Assembly (NCBI RefSeq): GCF_040207125.1
Contig: NZ_CP157940.1
Span: 3,658,001 to 3,722,000 of the forward strand
Direction: 5' to 3'
Length of the DNA stretch: 64,000 nucleotides
Source: Lacrimispora sp. BS-2
Lineage (GTDB): Bacteria > Bacillota > Clostridia > Lachnospirales > Lachnospiraceae
Below are positions 50,658 to 59,655 of this stretch, piece after piece. Both the position numbers and the translations under genes were made by a program. The notes under the pieces were generated by a model. That model ran no database searches. It had not been told where the DNA came from and saw nothing but the letters and a program-made list of their open reading frames with translations. Numbering within the stretch: position 1 is the stretch's first letter; each line of letters opens with the position of its first letter.

Positions 50658-50768
50658 ATGTGGGAGAGCATTGCGGAACGTATATCAGAACCAAAGCAAG
50701 AGGAAAGGTTCCGGGAGTTGTTGCCTGGGGCCTTCTTTCTGTTTGAATTTTATGCACGTAGTATTTAA
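50658..50768 (+). CDS. Doubtful 36-aa ORF in the regulator-lipoprotein gap
   Basis: Reads MWESIAERISEPKQEERFRE and then a hydrophobic end LLPGAFFLFEFYARSI. There is no ribosome site. The DNA is more G+C-rich than its surroundings and can fold (GTGCAT at the start with ATGCAC near the end, plus an inner stem of AAAGG and CCTTCTTT). More likely a gene stump or a structured leftover than a working gene. Confidence 0.2.
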   Translation: MWESIAERISEPKQEERFRELLPGAFFLFEFYARSI

Positions 50769-50818
50769 ATAGGTAATTTTGGGGTATGAAGGATTACTAT
50801 TTACAAGGGGGTCTAATA

Positions 50819-52015
50819 TTGAATAGAAGAAAATTGATTGCAGGGATAGCTGCTATTATATTTGTGTTAACAGGATGTAGAGGTGCTTCTAAAGATCCAT
50901 TGACTGGGAAAGAGGCAATAGAATCTGAAGGTAACCAGCAAAATCAAGGGGAAGATGTCAGCATAGAGCTTGCAGAACTTTGTAAGGATATTTACCAACA
51001 ATCTAAGAAAAATAAGACATTAGGGAGTTTAGAAACAGTTCAGAAAATGGTAAATCGGCTAGGTGAAAGAGGGTATGCTGTGGTCGATCAGGATAATCAA
51101 TTAAATATGGAAAATCAGGAACTGGTAGAGGCATTTTGTAAGAACGTGGCTGAGAAACAGGATGCAGAATTATTATTAATTATTGTTTTGAATAATGGTG
51201 AGTTTGTACAATTCAATTTCAATACAAAAGAGGGTAAGGTAGATGTTTCTGCAAAAAGTTTATTCTGGCAAGAAAATGAACTTGTTAATCTTTATACGGA
51301 CAATTATCAGCCAAATACATGGGTTTTCTCAGAATATGGATATTTATTTTTTGATAAATATTATATGGCTGGTTTTTCTGGTCCGTATGATCATGTGGCT
51401 GTCCGAGTGAAACCTCTGGATAATATTTATCGAGAATTAAACAGAAAATACATTTTGCCAATAGGCTATCATTTAAATAATTTATTTACGATCGACTGGA
51501 ATGAGAATGAATATAAGAATCTGAATTTTTACGATTTATTTGATATACTTTATCAGTTAAAGTTTTCAACATATAATCCATATTCATCCGATTATGATGG
51601 GAAAATTTCTCAGATACCGAAAACGGAATTTGAGGGAATAATTATGGAAAACTTTAAGATAAGAAGTCAGATCCTGCAGGAGAAGGTCAAGTACATGGAC
51701 AGTAACAGTATGTACGAATACAGACCCCGCGGGTTATATGACTGTGGTTCAGACACTGAAATTCCATATCCGGAAGTAATAGATTATGAGAATCAGGATG
51801 ATGGTACCATAGAACTTACTGTAAATGCGGTCTGGCCGAAAATGAACTTAGAAACAGCGTTTCAACATAAAGTAGTGATACGCCCCTTGCCAGATGGTAA
51901 ATTTCAATACGTATCAAATCAGGTGATTCCATCAGAAAATAATGTAGAGCCCACATGGTATGTAAACAGGCTGACCGAGGAAGAGTGGAAGGAATACTAT
52001 AAAACTATAAAATAG
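50819..52015 (+). CDS. DUF6070-like lipoprotein
   Basis: 398 aa. Starts at TTG (50819), 7 bases after GGGGG; this places the lipobox VLTGC at Cys 19. Mature protein of about 380 residues with the same landmarks as the protein at 29625 (VRVKPLDNIYRELNRKYILP, IPYPEVIDYENQDDGTIEL, and VVIRPLPDGKFQYVSNQV near the end). Function unknown; the pair of paralogues flanks the island on either side of the BlaR1/sigma/RiPP genes. Confidence 0.72.
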   Translation: MNRRKLIAGIAAIIFVLTGCRGASKDPLTGKEAIESEGNQQNQGEDVSIELAELCKDIYQQSKKNKTLGSLETVQKMVNRLGERGYAVVDQDNQLNMENQELVEAFCKNVAEKQDAELLLIIVLNNGEFVQFNFNTKEGKVDVSAKSLFWQENELVNLYTDNYQPNTWVFSEYGYLFFDKYYMAGFSGPYDHVAVRVKPLDNIYRELNRKYILPIGYHLNNLFTIDWNENEYKNLNFYDLFDILYQLKFSTYNPYSSDYDGKISQIPKTEFEGIIMENFKIRSQILQEKVKYMDSNSMYEYRPRGLYDCGSDTEIPYPEVIDYENQDDGTIELTVNAVWPKMNLETAFQHKVVIRPLPDGKFQYVSNQVIPSENNVEPTWYVNRLTEEEWKEYYKTIK

Positions 52016-52109
52016 TGGTAGAATAGGTTACGGTCTGCTGCTTTGGATTCTCAGTTAGATTAAAATTTGTAGAGAAAGCAGATAAATAATAAAAAGAGGG
52101 AATTTAAAA

Positions 52110-52862
52110 ATGTACAAGATTGGTAGCGAGAGCTTGTGGGATAAAATAACTCTTGGAAAGTTGGGAAATATGATTGCTGGGCCTTGTGCAGTGGAATCAA
52201 CTTCCCAATTGGAAAAAGTTTCAGCTTTTTTAGTAGAAAAACAAGTGAAGATATTAAGAGCGGGTGCCTACAAACCGAGAACATCACCGAAAACTTTTCA
52301 AGGGCTTGGAAAAGATGGAGTTAAAATTATCCATGAGACATGTGAAAAATATGGATTAATATCAGTGACTGAAATTATGGATATACGGGATTTGGAATAT
52401 ATGGAGCAGATGGTAGATATTCTTCAGGTAGGCAGCCGTAATATGTTTAATTATAGTATGCTGAAGGAACTTGGTAAAACAGATAAACCTATTTTGCTTA
52501 AAAGGGGTCTTATGGCCACTATCGAGGAATTTATTTGTGCAGCAGAGTATATTCAAAATGAAGGTAATACAAAAATAATTATGTGTGAAAGAGGAATTAG
52601 AACCTTTGAACACGAAATCAGAAATACGTTGGATTTGTCCTGTGTAGCTTTATTAAAACAAAAAACAAATTATCCAGTGGTAGTTGATTTAAGTCATTCA
52701 CTTGGCAGGAAGGATATTATGATACCAATGGCTAAAGCATCTCTGGCAGTTGGGGCTGATATGATCATGGTTGAGGTACATCCAGAACCGGAAAAGGCAC
52801 TTTCCGATGCAAAGCAACAACTAAATTTAGGTGAGTTTGAAAACTTACTAGTTAGTATCTAG
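52110..52862 (+). CDS. DAHP synthase, catalytic domain only
   Basis: 250 aa, type I-beta (KDO8P-like) 3-deoxy-D-arabino-heptulosonate 7-phosphate synthase, the entry enzyme of the shikimate pathway (PEP + erythrose 4-phosphate). Motifs: MIAGPCAVES, LRAGAYKPRTSPKTFQGLG, LQVGSRNMFNY, ILLKRGLMATIEE, CERGIRTFE, VVVDLSHSLGRKD and MVEVHPEPEKALSD. The N-terminal ferredoxin-like or chorismate-mutase regulatory domain of other members is absent, so it should escape feedback control. In a cluster with a chorismatase this fits a dedicated supply of chorismate. AAGAGGG precedes the ATG. Confidence 0.93.
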   Translation: MYKIGSESLWDKITLGKLGNMIAGPCAVESTSQLEKVSAFLVEKQVKILRAGAYKPRTSPKTFQGLGKDGVKIIHETCEKYGLISVTEIMDIRDLEYMEQMVDILQVGSRNMFNYSMLKELGKTDKPILLKRGLMATIEEFICAAEYIQNEGNTKIIMCERGIRTFEHEIRNTLDLSCVALLKQKTNYPVVVDLSHSLGRKDIMIPMAKASLAVGADMIMVEVHPEPEKALSDAKQQLNLGEFENLLVSI

Positions 52863-52875
52863 ATCCGTTAGGCGG

Positions 52876-53613
52876 TCACCTCGTACTCTTGCACAATGTC
52901 CACTGGATTCCGTCCAATATCCAGAACAATCCCGCCCCGACCACTGACATGATAACAATGCCGCCATACATCTGAATATAGTTGATCCTGGACCAGGCAT
53001 CCAGGATGAAATAGCCGATTCCCCAGCGTGTTCCATAGGCTTCTACAATCAGGAGAATCGCTAGAGATGTTCCTGTTCCTATCCGGATGCTGGTGAATAG
53101 CTCCGGTAGTACCGCCGGCAGGGTGATATTTTTTAAAATACTTTTTTTATCAGCGCCGGCACTTTTAGCTACATAATAAATGCCCTGATCTATATGTTCT
53201 GCCGCATCACGGACAGCAACGATGATCTGGAATACGGTAGTCAAAACAATAATAAGAATTTTGGAACCATTGCCCAATCCTAAAAGCAGCATACAAACTG
53301 GAAGCAGTGCTGTTTTTGGAACCGGATAAGAAAAGTACACCAGAGGGTGCAGGAGGCGGTTTGCAATAGAGGATGAGGCCATGACAATTCCCACAGGGAT
53401 GCCGATGAGAAGGGAAATGGAAAGACCTGCCGCCACACGGCCTAAGCTGGCTCCTATATGAAGCCAAAGCCTGGCCGTCGCCACCTGGCTGAATTTAGCG
53501 TATACCGTAAGAGGCCCCGGAAGCACCGGGGTGGATAAAATGGCGGCGAGAAGGAGCCATAATAAATTTACAAGTAAAAACCCTTTTAAAAAGACCCACA
53601 TTTTTTTTCTCAT
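52876..53613 (-). CDS. SsuC/TauC/ThiX-type ABC permease
   Basis: 245 aa with about six helices. The EAA-like loop is EHIDQGIYYVAKSAGADKKS followed by ILKNITLPAVLPE. The family imports sulfonates, nitrate, riboflavin or pyrimidine precursors. Its start overlaps the ATPase gene by four bases. It ends 13 bases from the DAHP synthase stop in convergent orientation with no terminator between them. Confidence 0.9.
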   Translation of the reverse strand: MRKKMWVFLKGFLLVNLLWLLLAAILSTPVLPGPLTVYAKFSQVATARLWLHIGASLGRVAAGLSISLLIGIPVGIVMASSSIANRLLHPLVYFSYPVPKTALLPVCMLLLGLGNGSKILIIVLTTVFQIIVAVRDAAEHIDQGIYYVAKSAGADKKSILKNITLPAVLPELFTSIRIGTGTSLAILLIVEAYGTRWGIGYFILDAWSRINYIQMYGGIVIMSVVGAGLFWILDGIQWTLCKSTR

Positions 53614-54347
53614 ATCTCATCCGCCTTAATGATATTTTCCGTGATCTGCTGTTCCAGTAACCGATAGGCTGGTTCTGAAGGACGTTTCAAACCCTGCCAT
53701 GGATTTTCGCTGAAAAAATCAAAGGAGCCGCCCCGTTTCATCACTGCGATCCTGTGGGCAAGGTAAAGAGCGTCTTCCACCCGGTGGGTGACAATGACTG
53801 TGGTGGGCTTTTTTTCCTTCCAGACCCGCAGAAACAGCTCCCTTGCTGCCAATGCCGCGGCAATATCCAGGGCAGCGAATGGCTCGTCCATCAAAAGCAG
53901 TTCCGGATTCATAAGGAATGCCCTTGTGAGAGCCACACGCTGTGCCTGCCCGCCGCTTAATGTACCCGGATAACGGTCTAAAAGTCCGCCAATTCCCAGC
54001 TCTTTACACAGGTTGGTAAGATGCACTTCCAGGTTACTTGTATTACTCCGGATTTTGGCCGTGAACAGGCAGTTTTCCTTTACTGTCTTCCAGGGCAGCA
54101 GCCCGTAATTCTGTGGGATCAGCCCGATGGAGCAGGTTTTGGGGTCAAGGCTGGTTCCGTCCAGGGTGATGGAGCCTGTATAAGGCAGAATGCCTGCCAG
54201 GGCGTGAACCATGGTGGATTTTCCGCAGCCGGAGGGACCTGCCACAGCCAGAACCCTACCGGTCTCCAGCAGCCAGGACATCTGGTCAATTGCTTTATGT
54301 GTTCCGCCTTTTCCATATGTGACAGAGATATCTTTTACTTTCAGCAT
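53610..54347 (-). CDS. SsuB/TauB-type ABC ATPase
   Basis: 245 aa. Walker A AGPSGCGKST, signature LSGGQAQRVALTRAFL, Walker B LLLMDEPFAALD, switch His in VIVTHRVEDALY. Partner of the permease at 52876 and the binding protein at 54375. Confidence 0.93.
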   Translation of the reverse strand: MLKVKDISVTYGKGGTHKAIDQMSWLLETGRVLAVAGPSGCGKSTMVHALAGILPYTGSITLDGTSLDPKTCSIGLIPQNYGLLPWKTVKENCLFTAKIRSNTSNLEVHLTNLCKELGIGGLLDRYPGTLSGGQAQRVALTRAFLMNPELLLMDEPFAALDIAAALAARELFLRVWKEKKPTTVIVTHRVEDALYLAHRIAVMKRGGSFDFFSENPWQGLKRPSEPAYRLLEQQITENIIKADEI

Positions 54348-54374
54348 CTGGCTCCCTCCGATCTTCTTAAGTTT

Positions 54375-55349
54375 TTATTTCAATTCTCCGGTCAGCTGAT
54401 CAGGCTTTAGATCCGGGCTGCATAATTCCTTCTTTGCTGCCCATTCCACAGCCGCCTGCAGATCAGAAGTCTTTGGCAGCTCATTTTTCCGGTATACAGG
54501 CAGCTTAATAGTTCCTGCCAGCTCTTCAGGATAGCCTGCCGCCTTGATGACTGTGGCTTCGTACTCGTTTAAAGGAGTATTGTTAAGATAATCAACTGCC
54601 TCATCGTATGCCTGATACATTTTTTTAATCGTATCGGATTTTTCATCGATGGACTTATTTGTAAATGCAGATACCGCAGGATACAGCCCGTCGGTGTTGG
54701 CACTTCCCAGGACTACCGCTCCATCCTTAATCGCCAGGGTGGAGAAAGGCTCTGGCAGAAGGACTAAATCCACTTTGCCGTTACGCAGCATTTCAAGCCT
54801 GTCAGGGATCCGGGGTACTACCTGTTTGTCTAAATATGTATCCTCCAACCCGGCATTATTTAAAATATAATCCAGAGAATACTCAATTAAGGTGTTTTCA
54901 GAGATTGCAATGCTTTTTCCCTCTGCGTTCTCTAAGGAAGTGATTCCCGTATCCTTTCCTGCAAGAAGTACATAATCCCCGTCCGTACATCCGGTGGCTT
55001 TCACGTCAAGTCCGGCATTCTGATACATGCACAGGCCGATGAAGTCAGTAAATACCCCGTCTAATTCCCCTGCCTGAAGCGCCGCATCCCGGTCTTTTGC
55101 AGAAGAGAATACCTGCATATCCAACTGAATTCCGTACTTCTTGTCAAGTCCCTGTTCGGTGATAATGGTAAGGGGGACGATATCGGAGGAGTACATGACT
55201 CCCAAATGAACGGTAGTGTCAACCGAAGTCTTTGCTTTGCCGGCGCATCCTCCCAGGATAACCGCTGCCGTACAGCCCAGTAATGCCATAAGAATTCCTG
55301 CGCGGCCTGATAAATTATGTTTCTTAGCATTATTTCCTGATTTTTTCAT
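54375..55349 (-). CDS. NMT1/SsuA-type binding lipoprotein
   Basis: 324 aa. Lipobox ILGGC (Cys about 35) after a long basic N-terminus. The mature part has VHLGVMYSSDIVPLTIITEQGL, LQAGELDGVFTDFIG and VDLVLLPEPFSTLA, typical of the NMT1/SsuA fold. The substrate is unknown; because the next genes are UbiX, UbiA, UbiD, ApbE and Ndh2, an aromatic quinone precursor or a flavin is more likely than a sulfonate (inference). Confidence 0.88.
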   Translation of the reverse strand: MKKSGNNAKKHNLSGRAGILMALLGCTAAVILGGCAGKAKTSVDTTVHLGVMYSSDIVPLTIITEQGLDKKYGIQLDMQVFSSAKDRDAALQAGELDGVFTDFIGLCMYQNAGLDVKATGCTDGDYVLLAGKDTGITSLENAEGKSIAISENTLIEYSLDYILNNAGLEDTYLDKQVVPRIPDRLEMLRNGKVDLVLLPEPFSTLAIKDGAVVLGSANTDGLYPAVSAFTNKSIDEKSDTIKKMYQAYDEAVDYLNNTPLNEYEATVIKAAGYPEELAGTIKLPVYRKNELPKTSDLQAAVEWAAKKELCSPDLKPDQLTGELK

Positions 55350-55383
55350 ATATTCTCCTTTGGCTTTTTATTTGCCTTATTAC

Positions 55384-55968
55384 TTATTCTTCTTCTTTCC
55401 ATCTGGCGTACCGGTGATTTTCCACTCCCAGACAGTCCAATACCCGGCCGGCCATAAAATCCGCCATGTCATCAAGGCATTTTGGCTTCTGGTAGAAGGC
55501 CGGCATGGCGGGAACCATCAATGCGCCGCATTCTGCCAGAGTCAGCATATTTTTCAAATGAATCTGGGACAGGGGCGTTTCCCTGGGCATCAATACCAGA
55601 GGTCGCCGCTGTTTTAACGCTACATCGGCAGCGCGGGTCATTAAATCCGGTGTAATTCCTGCCGCAATGTGGGCCAGTTTTGACATGGAGCATGGGGCTA
55701 CGATCATTCCGTCCGTCAGATGGGAACCGCTGGCAGCCGCGGAAAACAGATTCTTGTTATCTTCCAGGATAAGCTGACCGGTGAAACGTTTTTTAAAATC
55801 AGCGATCCATTCTCCTGCCTCCCGTCCTGTTTCGTAGGCCACAACTTTTTCTCCTGTTTCCGTCAGGATAAGCCGTACCCTGGCTCCGCTTTCAAGCAGA
55901 GCCTCCACCGTCCGTAGGCCGTAAATACTGCCGCTTGCGCCTGTAATTCCAACTACATATTGTTTCAT
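55384..55968 (-). CDS. ubiX: UbiX-like flavin prenyltransferase
   Basis: 194 aa. Makes prenylated FMN, the cofactor of UbiD-type decarboxylases. Motifs: VVGITGASGSIYGLRTVEAL at the start, GSHLTDGMIVAPCSMSKLAHIAAGI, and LVLMPRETPLSQIHLKNM. The inner ATG (55968) matches the usual family start; the ATG at 55980 has GGGA directly against it, too close to serve. UbiD is encoded two genes upstream. Confidence 0.92.
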   Translation of the reverse strand: MKQYVVGITGASGSIYGLRTVEALLESGARVRLILTETGEKVVAYETGREAGEWIADFKKRFTGQLILEDNKNLFSAAASGSHLTDGMIVAPCSMSKLAHIAAGITPDLMTRAADVALKQRRPLVLMPRETPLSQIHLKNMLTLAECGALMVPAMPAFYQKPKCLDDMADFMAGRVLDCLGVENHRYARWKEEE

Positions 55969-55995
55969 AGTCTGCTTCATTCCCTTTCTATTGCA

Positions 55996-56874
55996 TTATA
56001 AGTACACATCCAGAGTCCCGAAGACCAGAAGCACGATGCTGGTGATCTGGCTGATGCTGTATGACGCGATATTGACATTTTCCAGACGGTCCGGCGATAC
56101 CATCCGGTGCTGAATCACCATGAGGACCGCGATGATCCCAAGGCCTGTTCCGTAAAGAACTCCAAACTGGGGATAGAGCAGCACTCCGGCAATACACAGG
56201 CAAAGCAGTGCGGCACAATGGAACAGAGTGCTGATCCATAATCCGCCTTTTACTCCAAATTGCACTGGAATGGAGTGGAGGCCGTTTGCCTTATCAAATT
56301 CATAATCCTGAGATCCGTATATAATATCAAAACCTGCGGTCCAGAGGCAGTTGGCAGCGCCAAAGAAAAGCGGTATCAGGGAAAACTTCCCCGTTACCGC
56401 CAGCCAGGCCCCTACGGGAGCGCAGGCGCATGTAATACCCAGAACCAGATGGCACGTCCAGGTGAATCGTTTCGTGTAGGAGTAGACAGTCATCAGAAAC
56501 AGAGCCAGGGGGGACAGGATGAGACATAGCAGGTTTAAACGGGAGGCGCTGAACACCATAACCAGAAAGCAGGCAGCCACCAGGATTAAGGTTTCCTTTT
56601 TGCCAATCTGTCCCTGGGGAATCTGGCGGCTTGCTGTTCTTGGATTTTTCGCGTCAATCCTGGCATCCACCACCCGGTTTAAGGCGTTGGCGCCTGTTCT
56701 GGCGCTTAAAAAGGCAAGAGCAGCCCAGAATACCACCTTTGGATCCGGCCTGCCGCCGGAAACAGCCAGCAGGGCTACTGCGGCAAAGGCCAGGGAAAAG
56801 ATGGTATGGCTGAACATGACCAGTTTTCCGTATTCATTTAATTTATTTACTATTTTTCCAGTGATCGATCCCAT
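55996..56874 (-). CDS. UbiA-family prenyltransferase
   Basis: 292 aa membrane enzyme that attaches a polyprenyl chain to an aromatic ring. First Asp-rich motif: NALNRVVDARIDAKNPRTASR; second: YGSQDYEFDKANGLHSIP. Eight or nine helices. It corresponds to MqnP/DmkA-type enzymes of quinone synthesis. The start at 56874 is chosen because TGGAG lies 5 bases upstream and longer versions run into UbiD; the two genes overlap by 32 bases. Confidence 0.92.
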   Translation of the reverse strand: MGSITGKIVNKLNEYGKLVMFSHTIFSLAFAAVALLAVSGGRPDPKVVFWAALAFLSARTGANALNRVVDARIDAKNPRTASRQIPQGQIGKKETLILVAACFLVMVFSASRLNLLCLILSPLALFLMTVYSYTKRFTWTCHLVLGITCACAPVGAWLAVTGKFSLIPLFFGAANCLWTAGFDIIYGSQDYEFDKANGLHSIPVQFGVKGGLWISTLFHCAALLCLCIAGVLLYPQFGVLYGTGLGIIAVLMVIQHRMVSPDRLENVNIASYSISQITSIVLLVFGTLDVYL

Positions 56875-58573
56875 AAGTACTCCATTTCGCTGATACCTTG
56901 TTTTTGATTTCATCTGTCATCACAATATCCTCCGGCCAGGGACGGGAAAGCCCTTCCTCCAGCCGTTTTCTTGTGGCATCAAAAGCCGTCCGTCTGCCGG
57001 ACCTAAACATGTCTCTGGTGACATCAATATTATTGAATACCCGCCACATGACTGTGGAATGATCTGACGGGTCCACATCCTCGTCCACAACTAAAATAAG
57101 GGAAGCCTTTTTTTCTTCCAGCATGGCCAGGGCTTTTTGCCTGCCATCCCATGGCTGTTCCTTTCGGATTGGCACGATCTCAAGTGCTCCCCCGGCAAAG
57201 GCTTCTTTTCCTCTGCTGGTGGCGTCTATGCCAAGCCGTCCTCCATACAAAGGATAATCAGAAGAGTGATCCAGAGCATCTAACGGTCCTTTGCTTATCA
57301 CAAAATCTTCTTCCGGATGGGCATAACGCAGAACTTCCTGCCAGACAGCTTTTGCATCACTTGGATCGATGGTTTCATCCACCGCCACGATCATCTTGGC
57401 AGTTCTCATCTGTCCCATGCCCCAGATAGCGTTCATGACGGTTCTGGCAGCTCCCGGATAAGCCGGCTTCACCGATACCACTGCGCAGTTATGGAAGACG
57501 CCCTCAAAGGGCAGATGAATATCCCGCAGCTCGGGAATTGCCATTTTTAATATGGGAAGGAAGATGCGCTCCGTGGCCTTTGCCATATAGCAGTCTTCCA
57601 TGGGAGGTTTTCCTACCACTGTGGCAGGATATACGGGATGCTTTTTGCGGGTAATGGTCGTAACATGAAATTTGGGATACCAGTCAGCCAGGGAATAATA
57701 TCCGGTATGATCTCCAAAAGGTCCTTCCCAGACCAGCTCTTCCTGTGGATCCACATAGCCTTCCAGTACAAATTCCGCATCCTCAGGCACATAGAGATCG
57801 TTGGTAATGCATTTTACCATCTTTACCGGTCTTTTTTTGAGAAATCCAGCCAGCATCATCTCATCAAGCTTCGGCGGAAGGGGGGCTGTGGAAGCATAGG
57901 TTACGGCCGGATCGCATCCAAGTGCAACGGATACGGGCATTGGACAGCCTTTTTTCCGGTATGCTTCGTAAATACCGGCTCCATCCTTGTGCTTCTGCCA
58001 GTGCATTGCCGTTGTCCTGGAATCCAGCACCTGCATCCGGTACATGCCCATGTTCTGAAGCTTTGTATCCGGATATTTCGTAAAGACAAGGGGAAGTGTA
58101 AAGAAACGGCCCCCATCAAGAGGCCAGCAATGCAGTACCGGCAGCTTCCCAAGGTCAGGGTCTTTTTCTATTACCTGCTGGCAGCCGGGCTTCCTTATAT
58201 GAAACCGGCTCCGGAAAGGAAAGCAGCACAACAGGCGCAGAAGCTTTGGAGCAAAGGAGAACAGCTTTAAAAATGATGAGTAATTTCCAAAATCCAGATA
58301 AGCTCCGATCTCTGCTGCGATATCATCTAAGTTATCCGCCCCAAGAGAAAGGGCCATCCGTCTGTCCGTACCAAAGGCGTTCATCAGTACCGGATAGGGA
58401 GAGCCCTCTACCTGTTCAAACAGAATTGCTTTGTTGTTTAAATCTTCCGCCTTGCAGACCCTGTCTGTAATCTCCGTTATTTCCAAAAGAGGGGATACTT
58501 TTGACCTTACCCGGATCAGTTCCCCTCTCTCTTCTAACATATGAATAAAATCCTGTAATCCTCGATACGACAT
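56843..58573 (-). CDS. UbiD-family decarboxylase
   Basis: 576 aa prenyl-FMN-dependent aromatic decarboxylase. Family features: LKLFSFAPKLLRLL early, LDSRTTAMHWQKHKDGAGIY, GCDPAVTYASTAPLP, EFVLEGYVDPQEELVWEGPF, then GDHTGYYS with the catalytic Glu context, and DPSDHSTVMWRVFNNID. AGGAGG precedes the ATG. In the futalosine menaquinone route (MqnL) or in ubiquinone synthesis such enzymes act after UbiA. Confidence 0.93.
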   Translation of the reverse strand: MSYRGLQDFIHMLEERGELIRVRSKVSPLLEITEITDRVCKAEDLNNKAILFEQVEGSPYPVLMNAFGTDRRMALSLGADNLDDIAAEIGAYLDFGNYSSFLKLFSFAPKLLRLLCCFPFRSRFHIRKPGCQQVIEKDPDLGKLPVLHCWPLDGGRFFTLPLVFTKYPDTKLQNMGMYRMQVLDSRTTAMHWQKHKDGAGIYEAYRKKGCPMPVSVALGCDPAVTYASTAPLPPKLDEMMLAGFLKKRPVKMVKCITNDLYVPEDAEFVLEGYVDPQEELVWEGPFGDHTGYYSLADWYPKFHVTTITRKKHPVYPATVVGKPPMEDCYMAKATERIFLPILKMAIPELRDIHLPFEGVFHNCAVVSVKPAYPGAARTVMNAIWGMGQMRTAKMIVAVDETIDPSDAKAVWQEVLRYAHPEEDFVISKGPLDALDHSSDYPLYGGRLGIDATSRGKEAFAGGALEIVPIRKEQPWDGRQKALAMLEEKKASLILVVDEDVDPSDHSTVMWRVFNNIDVTRDMFRSGRRTAFDATRKRLEEGLSRPWPEDIVMTDEIKNKVSAKWSTYGIDHWKNSK

Positions 58574-58581
58574 ATTGCCTC

Positions 58582-59655
58582 CTAACGGTCATTGCTGCGG
58601 TAAGCTTCATAGCCGCTGCTGGTTTTGATGCTGTTATCGGGGAGGACCCACATTGCCTCCACACCCTCCATGCTTTCAACTAGGGCCAGTCCTTTTTCAT
58701 AGGGCAAATTGAATATGGCGGTAGAAAGTGCATCTGCCCAGCCGGAATCTATGCACACAACGGAGACCGCCCGGAAGTATGCTGCAGGCATCAAGGTGTC
58801 AGGGTTGATAATATGATGATATTTGAGCCCATCCACTATGTAATACCTTTCATAATCACCGCTGCTGACGAGAGAATCACCGTCTAGATTCAAAGTATCA
58901 ATGGCCTTTTTATCACTGTCAAGATCCGGGTTTTGGATATCCAGCTTCCACGGCTTTCCGTCTGCCCGTATTCCGATGGCGCGGATATTACCTCCTACAC
59001 TGAGAAGGACATGATCAATTCCCCTGGCTTCCAGAGATCTTGCAACCTGCTCCGTGGCATACCCTTTTGCAATGGCTCCCACGTCCAGCCGCATATCAGG
59101 ATCCTCCAGATATACGGTGGAAGCTTCTTCATCTATAAGGACCTTTGAAAAATCAGTATGAAGGGCTGTCTCTTTCAGTTTATCCATAGGCGGAATCTCT
59201 GCGGTCTCCGGGTTTTCTATTCCCTTTGTACGATAATCGTGCCAGATGGATAAGACGCTTCCCATGGCTGCATTTACTTTGCCGTCTGTTTTTTCATAAG
59301 CTTCTCCGGCCAGCTTCAGCATATCAATGATCTTCTGATCCACCTTTACCGGATTTTTCCCTGCATTATCATTGATGGTCTTAATATTGGCAATGCCTTC
59401 ATAGTCATTGTAAATATCATATAACTGGTGGTAAATCTCCAGCTCATCGTGAACATCTGTGGCGATTTGGGTAAATTCCTCTTTATTTTTTGAATATCCG
59501 ACGATCTGGGTAACGGTATCAAAGAGATTTAAAAATTCAGCATGAAATCTTTGTTCCTTTTTAGCGCCTATGGCGGCGGTATTAACCGCCGCCATAGTAA
59601 GCGCTGCCAGAGTTCCGGCAATTATAATAAATGTTAGTACTTTTTTATTTTGCAT
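58582..59655 (-). CDS. ApbE-type FAD:protein FMN transferase
   Basis: 357 aa. One N-terminal helix (VLTFIIIAGTLAALTMAAV) anchors it outside the membrane. Motifs: FNLFDTVTQIVGYS-like start (FLNLFDTVTQIVGYSK), GKVNAAMGSVLSIWHDY, RLDVGAIAKGYATEQVA, LLSVGGNIRAIG and the late GWADALSTAIFNL. It couples FMN to Thr/Ser of exported proteins, here most likely the repeat lipoprotein encoded immediately upstream. The ATG at 59655 overlaps that gene by 11 bases; the only longer frame begins with TTG inside it. Confidence 0.93.
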   Translation of the reverse strand: MQNKKVLTFIIIAGTLAALTMAAVNTAAIGAKKEQRFHAEFLNLFDTVTQIVGYSKNKEEFTQIATDVHDELEIYHQLYDIYNDYEGIANIKTINDNAGKNPVKVDQKIIDMLKLAGEAYEKTDGKVNAAMGSVLSIWHDYRTKGIENPETAEIPPMDKLKETALHTDFSKVLIDEEASTVYLEDPDMRLDVGAIAKGYATEQVARSLEARGIDHVLLSVGGNIRAIGIRADGKPWKLDIQNPDLDSDKKAIDTLNLDGDSLVSSGDYERYYIVDGLKYHHIINPDTLMPAAYFRAVSVVCIDSGWADALSTAIFNLPYEKGLALVESMEGVEAMWVLPDNSIKTSSGYEAYRSNDR

